Both the position numbers and the translations under genes were made by a program. The notes under the pieces were generated by a model, which saw nothing but the letters and a program-made list of their open reading frames with translations, did no database searches and had not been told where the DNA came from. Below are positions 1 to 9,999 of a DNA stretch of 64,000 nucleotides, in pieces (position 1 is the first letter of the stretch; each line of letters opens with the position of its first letter). Source of the DNA: Doryteuthis pealeii (Eukaryota; Mollusca; Cephalopoda; Myopsida; Loliginidae); the NCBI GenBank assembly GCA_023376005.1, contig CM042145.1:66405134-66469133 (forward strand). The letters run 5' to 3'.

Positions 1-154
1 ATAAATATTTCAGTGTATGCTAAATTCTAAAAATTAATAATTCAATATATTCTGCTTTCTTGTCAATACATTTGATATCACAGTTCTATAGTAAAAACCT
101 ATTATGCTGTGAAACGTTAAATAAATCCTGGGCTAATATAGATAACTTTCCAAA

Positions 155-440
155 TATCTGCGTTATTCGGACTATTGTCCCCATCTTCATTGTTATTTGT
201 ACAGCGTTTCGGCCGATATACCCTCCGGCCTTCTTCAGGTATTTCTTGTCGGACTCGGGAACCTTCTCAGACTCGGGAACCTTCTTTTCGAACTCGGGAA
301 CTTTCGAAAAGAAGGTTCCCAAGTCCGAGAAGTTTCCCGAGTCCGACAAGAAATACCTGAAGAAGGCCGGAGGGTATATCGGCCAAAACGTTGTACAAAT
401 AACAATGAAGATGGGGACAATAGTCCGAATAACGCAGATA
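155..440. repeat. Palindromic repeat, family A
   Basis: A near-perfect inverted repeat centred near 298, with arms of about 140 bases: tatctgcgttattcgg at the left returns in reverse complement at the right. Each arm holds iterations of gaaggttcccgagtccga followed by ctgaaga, a GGCCG/CGGCC stem and gaaacgtt. Single-armed relatives lie at 24470-24625 and 55915-56110. Both strands stay open across the arms (a peptide rich in VPESEK), but the symmetry explains this and I do not call a gene. It is probably a mobile foldback or Penelope-type terminal repeat. The class is inference. Confidence 0.8.
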
Positions 441-814
441 ATACTAATCTTTCCAAAGGTGTAGTCTTACTGACCGTCACTTGTATTATCATTATTATAG
501 AGGAAATACTTTTCTTGGAGTATCAAGAATTTGCAAGTGTTTTTCTTTTAGTGTCATTAGTCATGACATATTTTCTTAACAAAATGTCAATATATCTTCC
601 TCACCGTGTGTACCATTTACATTGAATTGTACCAATTTTTTGAGAAGTATGGAACATTGTACCTGCTTTTCAATAAGATATTTATGCTATCATTTATAAA
701 AGCCTGTGTTCGCTGTATACTGACATTGCATTGAGCATATACAAACATATTGAAGTTTGGTAAAATTGCATCATTGTCACAATGAAGGCATTTGTCATAC
801 TAAACTTAACAGAG

Positions 815-968
815 TGTCATCATGGTGTAATGGTTAGCAAGCTTGTCTCACCGATTCCTTACCACTGAATACCGAATATGGTCCTCGCTGTGTGCCACAT
901 GTTTTGGACCTTGTGTCACATCCTACCTGTGACGACGGGTTCGATGAATACACACAAAACATCAGTTA
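815..968 (+). mobile_element. tRNA-derived SINE, family C
   Basis: A tRNA-like head with an A box (tggtgtaatggttagca) is followed by a body ending accttgtgtcacatcctacc and a ggttcgatg B-box-like segment. Minus-strand relatives occur near 9.5, 9.9, 16.3, 16.4, 18.4 and 18.5 kb. The head resembles the octopus OR-type SINEs; that family name is from memory. It is non-coding and depended on a LINE for mobility. Confidence 0.7.
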
Positions 969-1011
969 AAACAACTTAAACGCAAATATCAGTCTCAATT
1001 CCTACTTCCCT

Positions 1012-1022
1012 CTGTCTGTTTC

Positions 1023-1061
<39 letters not shown>

Positions 1062-1074
1062 ATATATATATATG
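1012..1074. repeat. Compound microsatellite (CTGT)n(CT)n(TA)n
   Basis: Runs of ctgt, then ct, then ta, directly after the SINE at 815-968. Confidence 0.9.
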
Positions 1075-1109
1075 AAAAAATTGGAAACAAATCTAACAAT
1101 ATGTAATTT

Positions 1110-1300
1110 TATAAAAAATAAAGAAAGAAACGTTTCGGTTTGTTTACCAAATCCTCGCCAGTGAACAAACGTCGACGAGACTCTGCTAAAATCAGAGACT
1201 CGCAGACTTTTAATAATAATAATTTATTTTTCTTCAAACAGACGAACGCCCTGATGAAGGTTTGTTTAGCGGCATCGGCTTATTAAATATCACTCGTCAA
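1110..1300. repeat. Repeat with tttcggt and ctgatgaaggt blocks, family E
   Basis: A tttcggtttgtttacc block, a short aataataat stretch and a ctgatgaaggtttgttta block occur in the same order as in the inverted-repeat element at 23950-24414. The 3' part (ggcttattaaatatcactc) resembles 33825-33852. It is probably the end of a Penelope-like or similar retroelement. No coding capacity is seen. Confidence 0.45.
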
Positions 1301-1535
1301 TAAAAATTGTTTTCTTTTTCATTAAAAAAAAATTACTCACACACGCATACACACACATACATATATATACATATATTTAGATATAATTATTTTCTATCTA
1401 TGTATCTATATATCGATCTATTTAGCGATTGATCAGTCGATACATATATTCTCTATTACTTTTGCTCATTCTTTTTCTTTCGTTCTCTCTTTCAAAATAC
1501 AAATATAAAATTCTCTGTAACTCTGTCCCTCTGTC

Positions 1536-1544
1536 TGTCTGTCT

Positions 1545-1605
<61 letters not shown>
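1536..1605. repeat. (TA)n microsatellite
   Basis: About 28 uninterrupted TA units after a short ctgtctgtct run. The ILFLSFS...IYIYIY open frame across it is low complexity. Confidence 0.95.
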
Positions 1606-1607
<2 letters not shown>

Positions 1608-1719
1608 GGAGTCGCTTATGATTTAATGGTTATTGTGTTAGGAAATTGACACGTCAATCTGAGTTCAAATCCTGGACAAAACTGTTTGCATTTTATATAG
1701 CGCTAATATATTTGTGTGT

Positions 1720-1763
<44 letters not shown>
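1608..1763 (+). mobile_element. SINE fragment, family B, with (TA)n tail
   Basis: A B-box-like gagttcaaatcctgg and the following agcgctaat match the SINE at 8589-8873, but the copy stops after about 110 bases and runs into (TA)n at 1727-1763. Confidence 0.5.
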
Positions 1764-1766
<3 letters not shown>

Positions 1767-1990
1767 TAAAGCTGAGTGAATCAATGATTGTTTCCCTTAG
1801 GCTTTTTCCAGTTTAGTTTAATGACTAGAAAAAAAATACTAAAATATTCCTTACTTCTGGGGTGGAATTAGGTTGAAAAAAAATTTCAATTAAGTCATAA
1901 AGTAACCAATCTCTCACTTATCATCTGCCTATAAACTTTCCCTATCTCTTTATATCTTCATTCCCCTCGCTATTATATTTTAGTATCTCT
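1764..1990 (+). repeat. Dispersed repeat, family U
   Basis: Starts actaaagctgagtgaatc directly after a (TA)n tract and continues through a cttaggcttttt block. A second copy with the same TA-flanked start lies at 26177-26430. The class is unknown; no open frame is conserved between the copies. Confidence 0.6.
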
Positions 1991-2159
1991 GTGAGAAGAA
2001 TTCGGACGACTTGGAGAGTCACTATCTGACTGCTGGCCGTTATTTAGCCCCTGCTACCACCATCAAACCAGCAGTCGAAATAAATCTCTGTGTTACCGCC
2101 CCTTGGCTATAATAACAATCCCAACTCCTTTAATTCCCTTTCACTTCTGTCATGGTAAA

Positions 2160-3235
2160 AATTACACCAGGGAACACAATTGTCGTTGCGTTGGATCTGA
2201 CACTGGTTTTTGAGTATCTTTTTTTAATAAAAAAATGACCCCAGTTTTTCCATATAATATCAATTTTTCAAGCCTCAGAATAGCCCCGATTTTTCTCAAG
2301 AACTATTTGTGTTTATTTTATGGAATGTTTTAAACATCCAGATATAATTGAGAATAGAAAAAATGGCTGACTGATTTGAAACAAAAGAGGTAACAAAAAC
2401 ATTTTATAAATTATTTGTTGATTTACATTTTGGATATATTTCAAAATCAATAACAAAAAAAAAAAATGTTTAAACCCCAAAAATTAAACAATTTATCTTT
2501 ATCCTATTCATTGTTTTTCTGTGTTACTTGTTTGAATATTTAAAAAAAAATGATTGAATTAAGAAAAATTCAAGATGGATACCAAACTATAAAATTGAAT
2601 GCTAAATAAAAAAATATTTAAGATAATATTTATACAGTATTAGTTATCGGTGGAGTGGCCTATTGTTGGTATCAGCCTAGACCAGGGAGATTATTTTTGC
2701 TGAGGTGAAGCGTCAGCTCCCCACTTTACTTCACAGATTACCTAATCTGTGCAACTCATACACTGAGTTGGCCAGGACTGGTATCGAACCAATAACCTTG
2801 CGATTCCTAGGTAGGTGCTCTACCAACTGAGCTAAACCAGACCCAATAACCCTATTCCATTTGTCAATAATAAATGCCTTAGTTCCTGACCATTGACTAT
2901 CCTCTATTTGATTTTTTTTCAATCTACAACATCTAGATTGAGTGTTAAAATTGAAAAGTTGAATCTTCAATTTAAAATTTTCCTCTTTCTGTATTAAAAA
3001 AAGTGTTCAATAAATTTCTAAAACATTACGTTGAGCAACACAATTTTTGTTGAGTTAGATCTGACGTTTTTGACTAACTTTTGAACTCTGAATCCAAAAA
3101 TTACCCCAGTTTTTCTCTATTACATCAAATTTTCTAAGAAATAGAATACTCTCGCTTGGTATCAAAAACCATTAAAATACTGCATGTAACAAATTTGTGC
3201 TTATTTAAAACATGTTTAAAATATTTACAATGGAA
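2160..3235. repeat. Diverged direct repeat, family X, split by a SINE
   Basis: Two related stretches, about 2160-2340 and 3030-3235, share the order ttggatctgac / gagttagatctgac, then ccccagtttttc, then a tttgtgcttattt-like block. A SINE (2647-2845) lies between them. I see no coding sequence. They could be two copies of one AT-rich element or an old local duplication. Confidence 0.5.
2647..2845 (-). mobile_element. tRNA-derived SINE, family A2
   Basis: Read on the minus strand, it begins with a nearly complete tRNA-like head: A box tagctcagttggtagagc and B box ggttcgatacc. The body ends ggccactccaccgat. The same head-to-end order is present on the plus strand at 32695-32921. The body, the shared 3' end and the second copy argue for a retroposon and not a working tRNA gene. 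Confidence 0.8.
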
Positions 3236-3239
3236 AATG

Positions 3240-4700
3240 ATAAAAAATTGCTTGGCTGTAATGTTTGTATAAATTTATCTTGTTCATATAAAGGATATTG
3301 TTACTGTAAGTCAAATTGTGTGCAAGTAGTTAATGTAAAAAATTACAGATTTAGTTTTTTGTAGAGTGTTCAATCTGTGGACAATGTCACTTTATGCTTC
3401 AATAATAGTCAGCCATTATACTTATATACCATTCCTCCATGAATTTAAAACCTTGGTGGAATCATTAATCTTATTCATTACTGACCACACCAAGGTTTCC
3501 CAAAAAGTTAGCAGATTTGTCTTAATCACCAATCTTTAATTTAAAATAAGCAAATTAGACTAACTTCACAAATGCATTGATGTTTGTTCTTGAACTGGGA
3601 ATCAACCTTGTCAACAGATCTGAATAATTCTCCTTTCTTTTCTATAAAATAATCAATCCAATCAATTGACCAGTCCTATTACTTACAGACAAACAATACA
3701 ATTTTCCTTATTTGGAGAGTAAACTGGAGAGGAAAAACTTGACGTGATAGAAGAAAACTGACTGCAGTTTTGAAATCAACATGTCAATTTTAGTCTAAAT
3801 GAAATGAAAAAAATCAAACTCAACAGAAATTATGTCCAAACATTGTTCCCCAGTGCTATCAATAGTGTTTGTTGGTTAAATTAACTACGGAAAAAGTATA
3901 AAAAACATTTTACTTTATTTTCAATACTTTTTCACTACAGATTTGTTTATTAATTAAAATTATGGTGAAGTAAATAGAGAGGGGTTACTTTTCTTGCTAT
4001 TCTTCATTTTTTTCAAATTTAATTTATTCTATTTTCTTCAATCTTGCATCCTTCAAAAATATTCAGTATTAAGAAGGTTAAGTTTGCTTCAATATATCTC
4101 AATGTTGATGCTTTTCTTTTCCAAAATAAATTTCTTCTATTCTTGAAACTTTCAGTCTTCAAACTATTTTTCACACATTAATTCTTTTCCTTCACATATA
4201 ATCAATGTTTTTCATTCAAACTCTTGTATATTCTTGTGTAATCTTGCCTTTTCTTCATTTTCTAAAGGAAATTTAAATTCTTGTATAATCTTTTCTTTCT
4301 CCGAAATGTATTTCAATATTAATTCTTTTACTCAGAATCAATTTCAATATTATTTTTCTTTTTCCTCTTTTTAACGTCGATGAGTTTTCGACGGGAAATT
4401 TACCCAATGCAGTGGGAATAATTTCTGAAGTGTATTTGACTGTTCTGTCCCTTTGGCCTCTCAAAGTCCCGTCCACTTTTTTCCCCTAGACAGCCAATCG
4501 CCATAGTAACATTATCGCTTAGAACCAATCAAAGACGAGCTAACAGGAAGATGTATGTCTAAAGAAATGTCCTCTGGTCAATCTTTTTTAACGTTTATTT
4601 TTCGTTCATTTGATTTATACTTTTTAATTACTTCTTATCGTTTTTATTAAATTAATATTAAAATTAATTTAACAATAACATAAATTCTTACATTCTTCCA
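3240..4700. other. AT-rich stretch without a recognisable gene
   Basis: T-rich on the plus strand, with only short frames that have many stops. I see no splice-bounded exon, SINE head or RT motif. Confidence 0.5.
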
Positions 4701-4702
4701 AA

Positions 4703-4830
4703 TTAAAAAGAAAAAAGAGAAAAAGAAAAAAAAAAAAAAAAAGAAAAAGAGAAAAAAAAGAAAAAAGAAAAAAGAAAAAGAAAAAAAGAAAAAAAGAAAA
4801 AAGAAAAAAAGAAAAGAAAAAAGAAAAAAG
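4703..4830. repeat. Polypurine (A/G) tract
   Basis: About 125 bases of A with scattered G, in an aaaaag-like pattern. The poly-Phe/Ser frame on the other strand is an artefact of it. Confidence 0.9.
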
Positions 4831-4914
4831 TTTCTAAAAGTCTGCTTCATTTAAATTTAAAAGTTACCGCCAAGCTACAGTGAGCTTATCGTCTGATTTT
4901 TGAATATATCATCA

Positions 4915-6990
4915 TCATGTCGCGCAAGCAGCACGGATATCCATGACAATCTCTCGCCAACCTTCCCTATCACCCATCGCCTCTGGGAGCTCCTCTGCAC
5001 AGTAACCAGCATCCTCGCATAGTTGGTCAATGTAGGTCCTTGCTGGGCGGCCTACATTAGCATGCCCATGAGTTGGCTTCCACAGGAGAACCTCGCCTAT
5101 GAGCTCGTCCTTGCTTCTCCAGCAGTGCCCCGCATGCCTAGTCCGTCTTACTCGGGGGCAGGTGACCATACAGCTGCCTTCTTGTAGGGTGCTGTTTCCA
5201 CTTGTTCAAGACTGCACGCATCATTATTGTGCAGGTCCCATCTAGCTTATTCTCGAGGCGCTTCATTAGGGTCCAAGTGGTGCAGCCATACAGCAGTACT
5301 GACATAACCACATCCTGGAAGAATTATCGCTTTAGCTTGTCAGTGAGATTTGATTTCCATATGACTGATAATTTGTTTGTGGCTTTCCTATTCGTGTATT
5401 AATATCGCTCTCTGTGGATGAGATGTTACTACCTAGGTATGTGAATTGTTCTACTGGCTTAAGAGGCTTACCGTCAAGTGTGGAGATGTGTCCTTTCTTT
5501 TAGAAATTCATGAACTCAGTTTTATCAGAGTTCACATAGAGGCCGATGTTCTTTACAGCTTCCTCCAAGCTATGTAGCAGTGACTTAGCCTGTGCCGATG
5601 TATCTGCAAGAAGTGCGAGGTCATCAGCATAGTCAGCATCTGTGACCGTTTGTGCGGGACATCGCCTGCTTCTTGCCTTTCTTAGTGTGAAACCTTTTTC
5701 TTTTATGGTATATAATGATTTTCGGAGTACATAGTCTGGGCATATTATAAATATATATGGTGCTAATGTGTCTCCTTGTAGGACTCCAGCGGCGATGTCA
5801 AAGAAATCTGTGTCGCCATCCGGTGATCGTACCATTGTTTAGTGTCTTTGTAGAGCATCATTATAGCGACAATCGTTTCTTTGGGAAGACCATATGCTAG
5901 TAGTATTTGTTCCATTTTTCTACGAACAGTAGCGTTGCCTCTAGATTCTTTGCCCGAACCCCCTCTATTATCCGTCGTATAGTCAAGATCTGAGAGGTTG
6001 TGGACCGATTTCTGCGGAATCTGTTTTGGTTTTTCCTAAGAATTTTCTCGATTTCGGATCGGATGCGATTAAGAAGAAAGGCATTATATATCTAAGCTGC
6101 AATAGCAGTAAGAGTTATACCTCTGTAGTTTTTAGTGATTCCTAGGTCTCCTTTTTTGGGAAATGGGAGGATGCATCCTTTTGTCCATTTATCTATTCTA
6201 TTTTGTCTATATACTGCGTTGCATAACCTAAGCAGTATGTCATTGAACTTTCCCATCTTCCATACCTCAGGGGGTATTTCGTCAAGACCTGTAGCTTTTC
6301 TACCTTTTAGCTTATTTAAGACTCGTTGAGTTCTTCTGTTGTAAAATCCCCTAGTTTGATGTCTAGTTGTCTATCTATGATCTTTTGGGTGTTATTTTCT
6401 ATGTTTTTAGGTGGGTTCCCCAGAAGTTTCTGGAAGTGGTCTTTCCATTTCTGAAGTCTATCTTTTTGGCTGGTTGACTTTAGCTTTGATCTAGAGGTAC
6501 TTTTCCTAACACTAATTTCATTTACTATTTGCCATGCTAATCGCGGCTGTCTGTCTTCCACCGATTGTCTGATATTATTTATTTGCACTTGGATGTATTC
6601 TGTTTGTTCTTTTTTGTATGTTTTGGTTAGTTCTATCTGGGTTTTCCTAAGGTTGTGTAAATTAATGTTAGTTGGGTTTGTTTTATTACGTTGAGCTGCT
6701 TTTTTTTATATCGTTTCTCTTTTCTCTAAATGCTTCTGTCTCCCAGGGAGCAGAGTGTTTGTCTCTTAGTTTGGTTGGTACGCACTCGGCTGCTGCTTCT
6801 AGGTGAGCGCTGACAAAGTTTTCGTATTCCTCGTTTGGTGTGGAGCCTTCAGATGTCTCCTGGAGGATTTTAAAAGTTTTACATTCAAAATAATACTTTT
6901 GTTTCGTACTAAGTTGGTAATTCCGTTTTACATTAACCATTCCGTAATAACATCCACTCTTTTCCCTTCCTTATGTCCCCCTATCCGTAA
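4915..6990 (-). pseudogene. RTE-like LINE reverse transcriptase, degraded
   Basis: On the minus strand the fragments read, from right to left: a pre-RT linker (6686-6940, AHLEAAAECVPTK, PWETEAFREKRND), a linker ending in FTTEELNES (6316-6588), a GLDEIPPEVWK block near 6260-6310, then RT motif B (GVLQGDTLAPYIF) and motif C (YADDLALLAD) at 5500-5835, then LDGKPLKPVEQFTYLGSNIS near 5420-5495, and a C-terminal block at 4915-5169 (RRTRHAGHCWRSKDELIGEV). These match the widespread invertebrate RTE-like endonuclease/RT proteins as I remember them. The copy is dead: it has several frameshifts and stops, and between LLFV and KMEQILLAYGLP the motif A segment with the first catalytic Asp is missing. Its endonuclease part is at 7220-7560, inverted. 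Confidence 0.85.
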
Positions 6991-7082
6991 GACCTTGTTC
7001 TGACATGACGAAGCATATATCTCTTTTATTACTGCCAAAAAAATCACTTGCTTCACCCTCGTTGATGCTAATTTAGAAAGGA

Positions 7083-7120
7083 ACATGTGGACTTATACTA
7101 AGTTAAAACTTATATCTGTA
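7083..7120. repeat. Short dispersed repeat, family W
   Basis: The phrase tggacttatactaagttaaa recurs with small changes at 12008-12035 and 56712-56745. In all three places it lies within a few hundred bases to about 1 kb of LINE-derived sequence. Confidence 0.5.
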
Positions 7121-7219
7121 GCATTCGACCCACTCTTCTCCTTTTTCCTCGTCTGTCTCTCTGGATTTTTGGCTCTCTTTCTTCCTCTTCATGCAAAAAT
7201 CTACATGCCACTGTGTGGC

Positions 7220-7560
7220 ATGTAAAACAAAACCATGGGTGGCAGCATCGTAGATCCCCCCAAACATAACGTACTGATCGTCGGGGGAAACATGAATGCA
7301 CAGATAGGAAGAAACGAAAACAATAGATTCAGCTTATACAACACCCCAAACAGGAACGGTGATCTCCTAGCTGAATTCTCCCTTGAGAACAGGCTTGTCT
7401 GCCAAAACACCAAATTCCAAAAACGGAAGGGCAAACTATTGACATACACATACCCAAATAGCACAATAGCGCAACTAGACTACATTCTAATAAACAAAAA
7501 ATGAATAAATAGTGCAATGAACTGCGAAGCATATTCCTCCTTTGAAGTATCCTCAGGATA
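7220..7560 (+). pseudogene. Inverted endonuclease fragment of the RTE-like LINE
   Basis: The plus-strand frame 7235-7504 contains VLIVGGNMNAQIGRNEN, FSLENRLVCQNTKFQ and TYTYPNSTIAQLDYILINKK: the later part of an apurinic-type endonuclease domain (GD/GNMNAQIG is the Asp/Asn active-site strand). After INKK the expected Trp codon is TGA; the frame then continues as INSAMNCEAYSSFE and loses similarity near 7555. It lies head to head with the RT part on the other strand. Confidence 0.8.
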
Positions 7561-7734
7561 CTCCTTCAAATACTCCTGCGTAGAAACTAAAAGCAAACCA
7601 GTAAATCGTACGATACGGCTGGTCGACACTTGCCAACAGCGATATATGCAATCGCTATGCTGTCGAACGAAAAAGAAAAGAAAATAGAGGGGAAAAATAA
7701 ATTCGACTTGTTGAAGAGAGGTGGGGGTCAACAA

Positions 7735-7795
7735 TGTCGTCGCCGTCACAAAATCTATAGTACAAAAAATCCGTCGTCGTCGTCGTCGTAAAATC
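7735..7795. repeat. (CGT)n trinucleotide run
   Basis: A short cgtcgtcgtcg run gives an Arg-rich minus-strand frame; no gene is called. Confidence 0.7.
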
Positions 7796-7979
7796 ACCAA
7801 CTCAAATATCTTCAGCAGCTGAAAAATCGCAACTCCATGCTGTCGTCACCCCACTTCTACTTATACAAGTTTTTCCTTCAACATCTGGGTGTCTGCACCC
7901 CACGCACGAGATTCCCGAGCCAATCCCGGCCTCCGGAATCCTCGTAGCCATCATCCAGGCACCTGGTGCTTACATCCGG

Positions 7980-8110
7980 GACAGTAGTATCTTGAATTCA
8001 GTGCCAATGTGTCGCCCGTTCGCATTCCGAAGGACGCGGGTTCGATTCCACATGCCAGGCAAAGCCTAGCCTGCTTCCTTCGAGAATACGGCAGGCCACT
8101 CACCTCGTGT
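7980..8110 (+). other. tRNA-like B-box segment, possible SINE remnant
   Basis: gcgggttcgattccacatg looks like the T-arm of a tRNA (B box ggttcgattcc), but no A box or cloverleaf 5' half is visible upstream. It is more GC-rich than its surroundings. Confidence 0.3.
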
Positions 8111-8588
8111 TCTCTGTCACAGTCGCAGTAAGAAATAAATTTGAATATCTAATATGTAATACTTTTCTTAAAATCATATTGAAGTCTGTTCTCTTAAACC
8201 AAGTAAATATTCCTCATGTCATGCAGCTTAGAATTTCTAAACTAATATTTTCTTCACTACAAATTTTCAAGAAATACATTTTACCTGGGGACATTTTTTA
8301 CTAAATAAAATTTCCATTCTGAACCAAGAACATATAGTATGTATGAATAAGGGTACGTAAGGTAACTAGAAGATAAAATATCAACACCGCTGTCCCCTGG
8401 ACATCTGTATTCAAGTGGAAGAAGCGAGTTTATTGCAATTTGACCATTAGCAAATCAAAATTTCTCATTTCCTACGACCTATTATCTATTAAAATAATTC
8501 TTAAAAGTCTTTATCAGACGCTCCCATATTGTATCTAACCAAGCGACATGCAGGGCTATGGTTAAGTGTTTATATTACAGAATATATA

Positions 8589-8873
8589 GGAAGCGCATGC
8601 TGTAATGGTTAAAGTCATGGGAAATGGACTCGTCGCCCCGAGTTCAAATCCTGGACGTGGTAATTGCCTTTCACTTAGCGCTAATCCGCTTGGGAAAGGT
8701 ATGAATCCTACTCTCCCTCCCGCTATGGGTAAATAGTAGGGCAGACTGGTTTCTTTAAGCTTGGTTAGGCAACCGGTCTAGGAGAAGGAAAACTCTGAAT
8801 TCAAACCTGTTAAACTCCGCTTAAGAAATTGACCTTGTGTCGCATCCTGCTCGTGGTTGGTAAATATATATAT
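8589..8873 (+). mobile_element. tRNA-derived SINE, family B, near full length
   Basis: Head gcatgctgtaatggttaaag, B box gagttcaaatcctgg, then agcgctaatccgcttgg, a central caaccggtctaggagaagg block and a 3' part ttgtgtcgcatcctgctcgt. Interrupted or partial relatives lie at 41385-41825, 31000-31250 and 1608-1720. Confidence 0.7.
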
Positions 8874-9211
8874 TACAGATATTGAATTTTCCTTTAAATT
8901 CATCTGAAATACTCTTCAAATCTGAATACTCTTCAAGTCAATTTATCATTCGTTACAAATGAACGGATATTATCAACATTATCAGTATCAGTATTATCAA
9001 TATTATCAGTATTATCAACATTATCAGTATAGGTTACTTATAAATCTTATAAAGTACAAAATTACTGACCCGTAACCGTTAATTTTTATATGCGCGTTTG
9101 TTTACGAAAAGCAAATGACGTGATCAATTAACGGTTAATAGCATCAGATTCACACAACCACTATACACTTAACATCTTTCATTTTGGTCCTCACATTAAC
9201 ATCACCTAACA

Positions 9212-9258
9212 GTGTCCTGAAGATGGTATAAAATACCGAAATGCTTAAGTGTTGACAC
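9212..9258 (+). ncRNA. Hammerhead-ribozyme-like fold
   Basis: The order is GTGTC, CTGAAGA, an extra T, GGTAT-aaa-ATACC, GAAA, TGC-ttaa-GTG, TT, GACAC. GTGTC pairs with GACAC (stem I), GGTAT with ATACC (stem II), and TGC with GTG through two wobbles (stem III). The conserved CUGANGA, GAAA and UH positions fall where a three-way hammerhead needs them. Against activity: the extra T between CTGAAGA and stem II is not canonical. It is followed at 9317 by a (TA)n tract. Retroelement origin is likely; activity is unproven. Confidence 0.45.
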
Positions 9259-9313
9259 TAAAATTGTTTCCTGATCGTAACATCCTGTGTTTGTTATATC
9301 TTTAAAATATTTT

Positions 9314-9316
<3 letters not shown>

Positions 9317-9373
<57 letters not shown>
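9317..9373. repeat. (TA)n microsatellite
   Basis: About 28 TA units, 60 bases downstream of the hammerhead-like fold. Confidence 0.95.
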
Positions 9374-9375
<2 letters not shown>

Positions 9376-9496
9376 TAATTGAATTAAAATCAAAATTTTA
9401 AAAATAAAAACTTATCTTACTAAAGAGAATCTTGAATGTCTACTCTTTTTTTTGTGTGTGGAAGTTTGAAAGTGAAACTAAGTGATTGATTTAATT

Positions 9497-9585
9497 CTTA
9501 AATGGTCCATAAAGAGCTGCGTAACACCATTCAGTAGTAATGGATCTGCAAGACTAACTTGCTAACCATTACCCCACGTTTATTC
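9497..9585 (-). mobile_element. SINE fragment, family C
   Basis: The minus strand reads ggggtaatggttagcaagtt then attactactgaatgg, the first third of the family seen at 815-968. Confidence 0.55.
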
Positions 9586-9885
9586 TTTTTTTTCCTCTAC
9601 CAGGACTTTGAATTAATAATGTTATTTTTAAAAAGATTATTTATCGTTTTACATTAATTTGATTAGTTTATTTATTTATCTATTTATTTTTTTTCTTTGA
9701 AATATTGATTTGAAATTTAGCAAATCGGGTCATTTATATTTTATTTAAAAAATATAGTTAATCATTGCATTACAATTTCTTACTTATGTGATGTTATTCC
9801 CTCTACTCTGACGAAAAAAAAAAATTCCCTGACCTTCCACCAGGTCGGATTAAAATAAGATTTTTTTTTTATTTTGGTGATTTTT

Positions 9886-9968
9886 ATGGGTCATCCTGCG
9901 AAGATCGAACTCGCTATTCAGTAATAATAGATGTGCAAACGATTATTAAACCATGTTTTTTTCTCCTC
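9886..9968 (-). mobile_element. SINE fragment, family C
   Basis: The minus strand reads catggtttaataatcgtttg, then attactgaatagcgagttcg. It abuts the Helitron 3' end at 9970. Confidence 0.5.
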
Positions 9969-9969
9969 T

Positions 9970-9999
9970 ACCCGGGCTTCGCCGGGTAGCCGCTGCTAG
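9970..9999 (+). mobile_element. Helitron 3' terminus
   Basis: A 6-bp hairpin (ACCCGG, loop gcttcg, CCGGGT; 9970-9987) is followed after eight bases by CTAG and then T. This is the Helitron 3' end signature: a short GC-rich hairpin, CTRR, and insertion before T. I could not place the 5' (A/TC) end. Confidence 0.6.

Noticed and set aside
86..625. Overlapping frames on both strands in the first 600 bases
   Set aside because: The palindrome makes both strands open together; there is no independent coding evidence.
2760..2845. Possible functional tRNA gene on the minus strand
   Set aside because: Both promoter boxes are good, but the sequence continues into a SINE body shared with 32695-32921.
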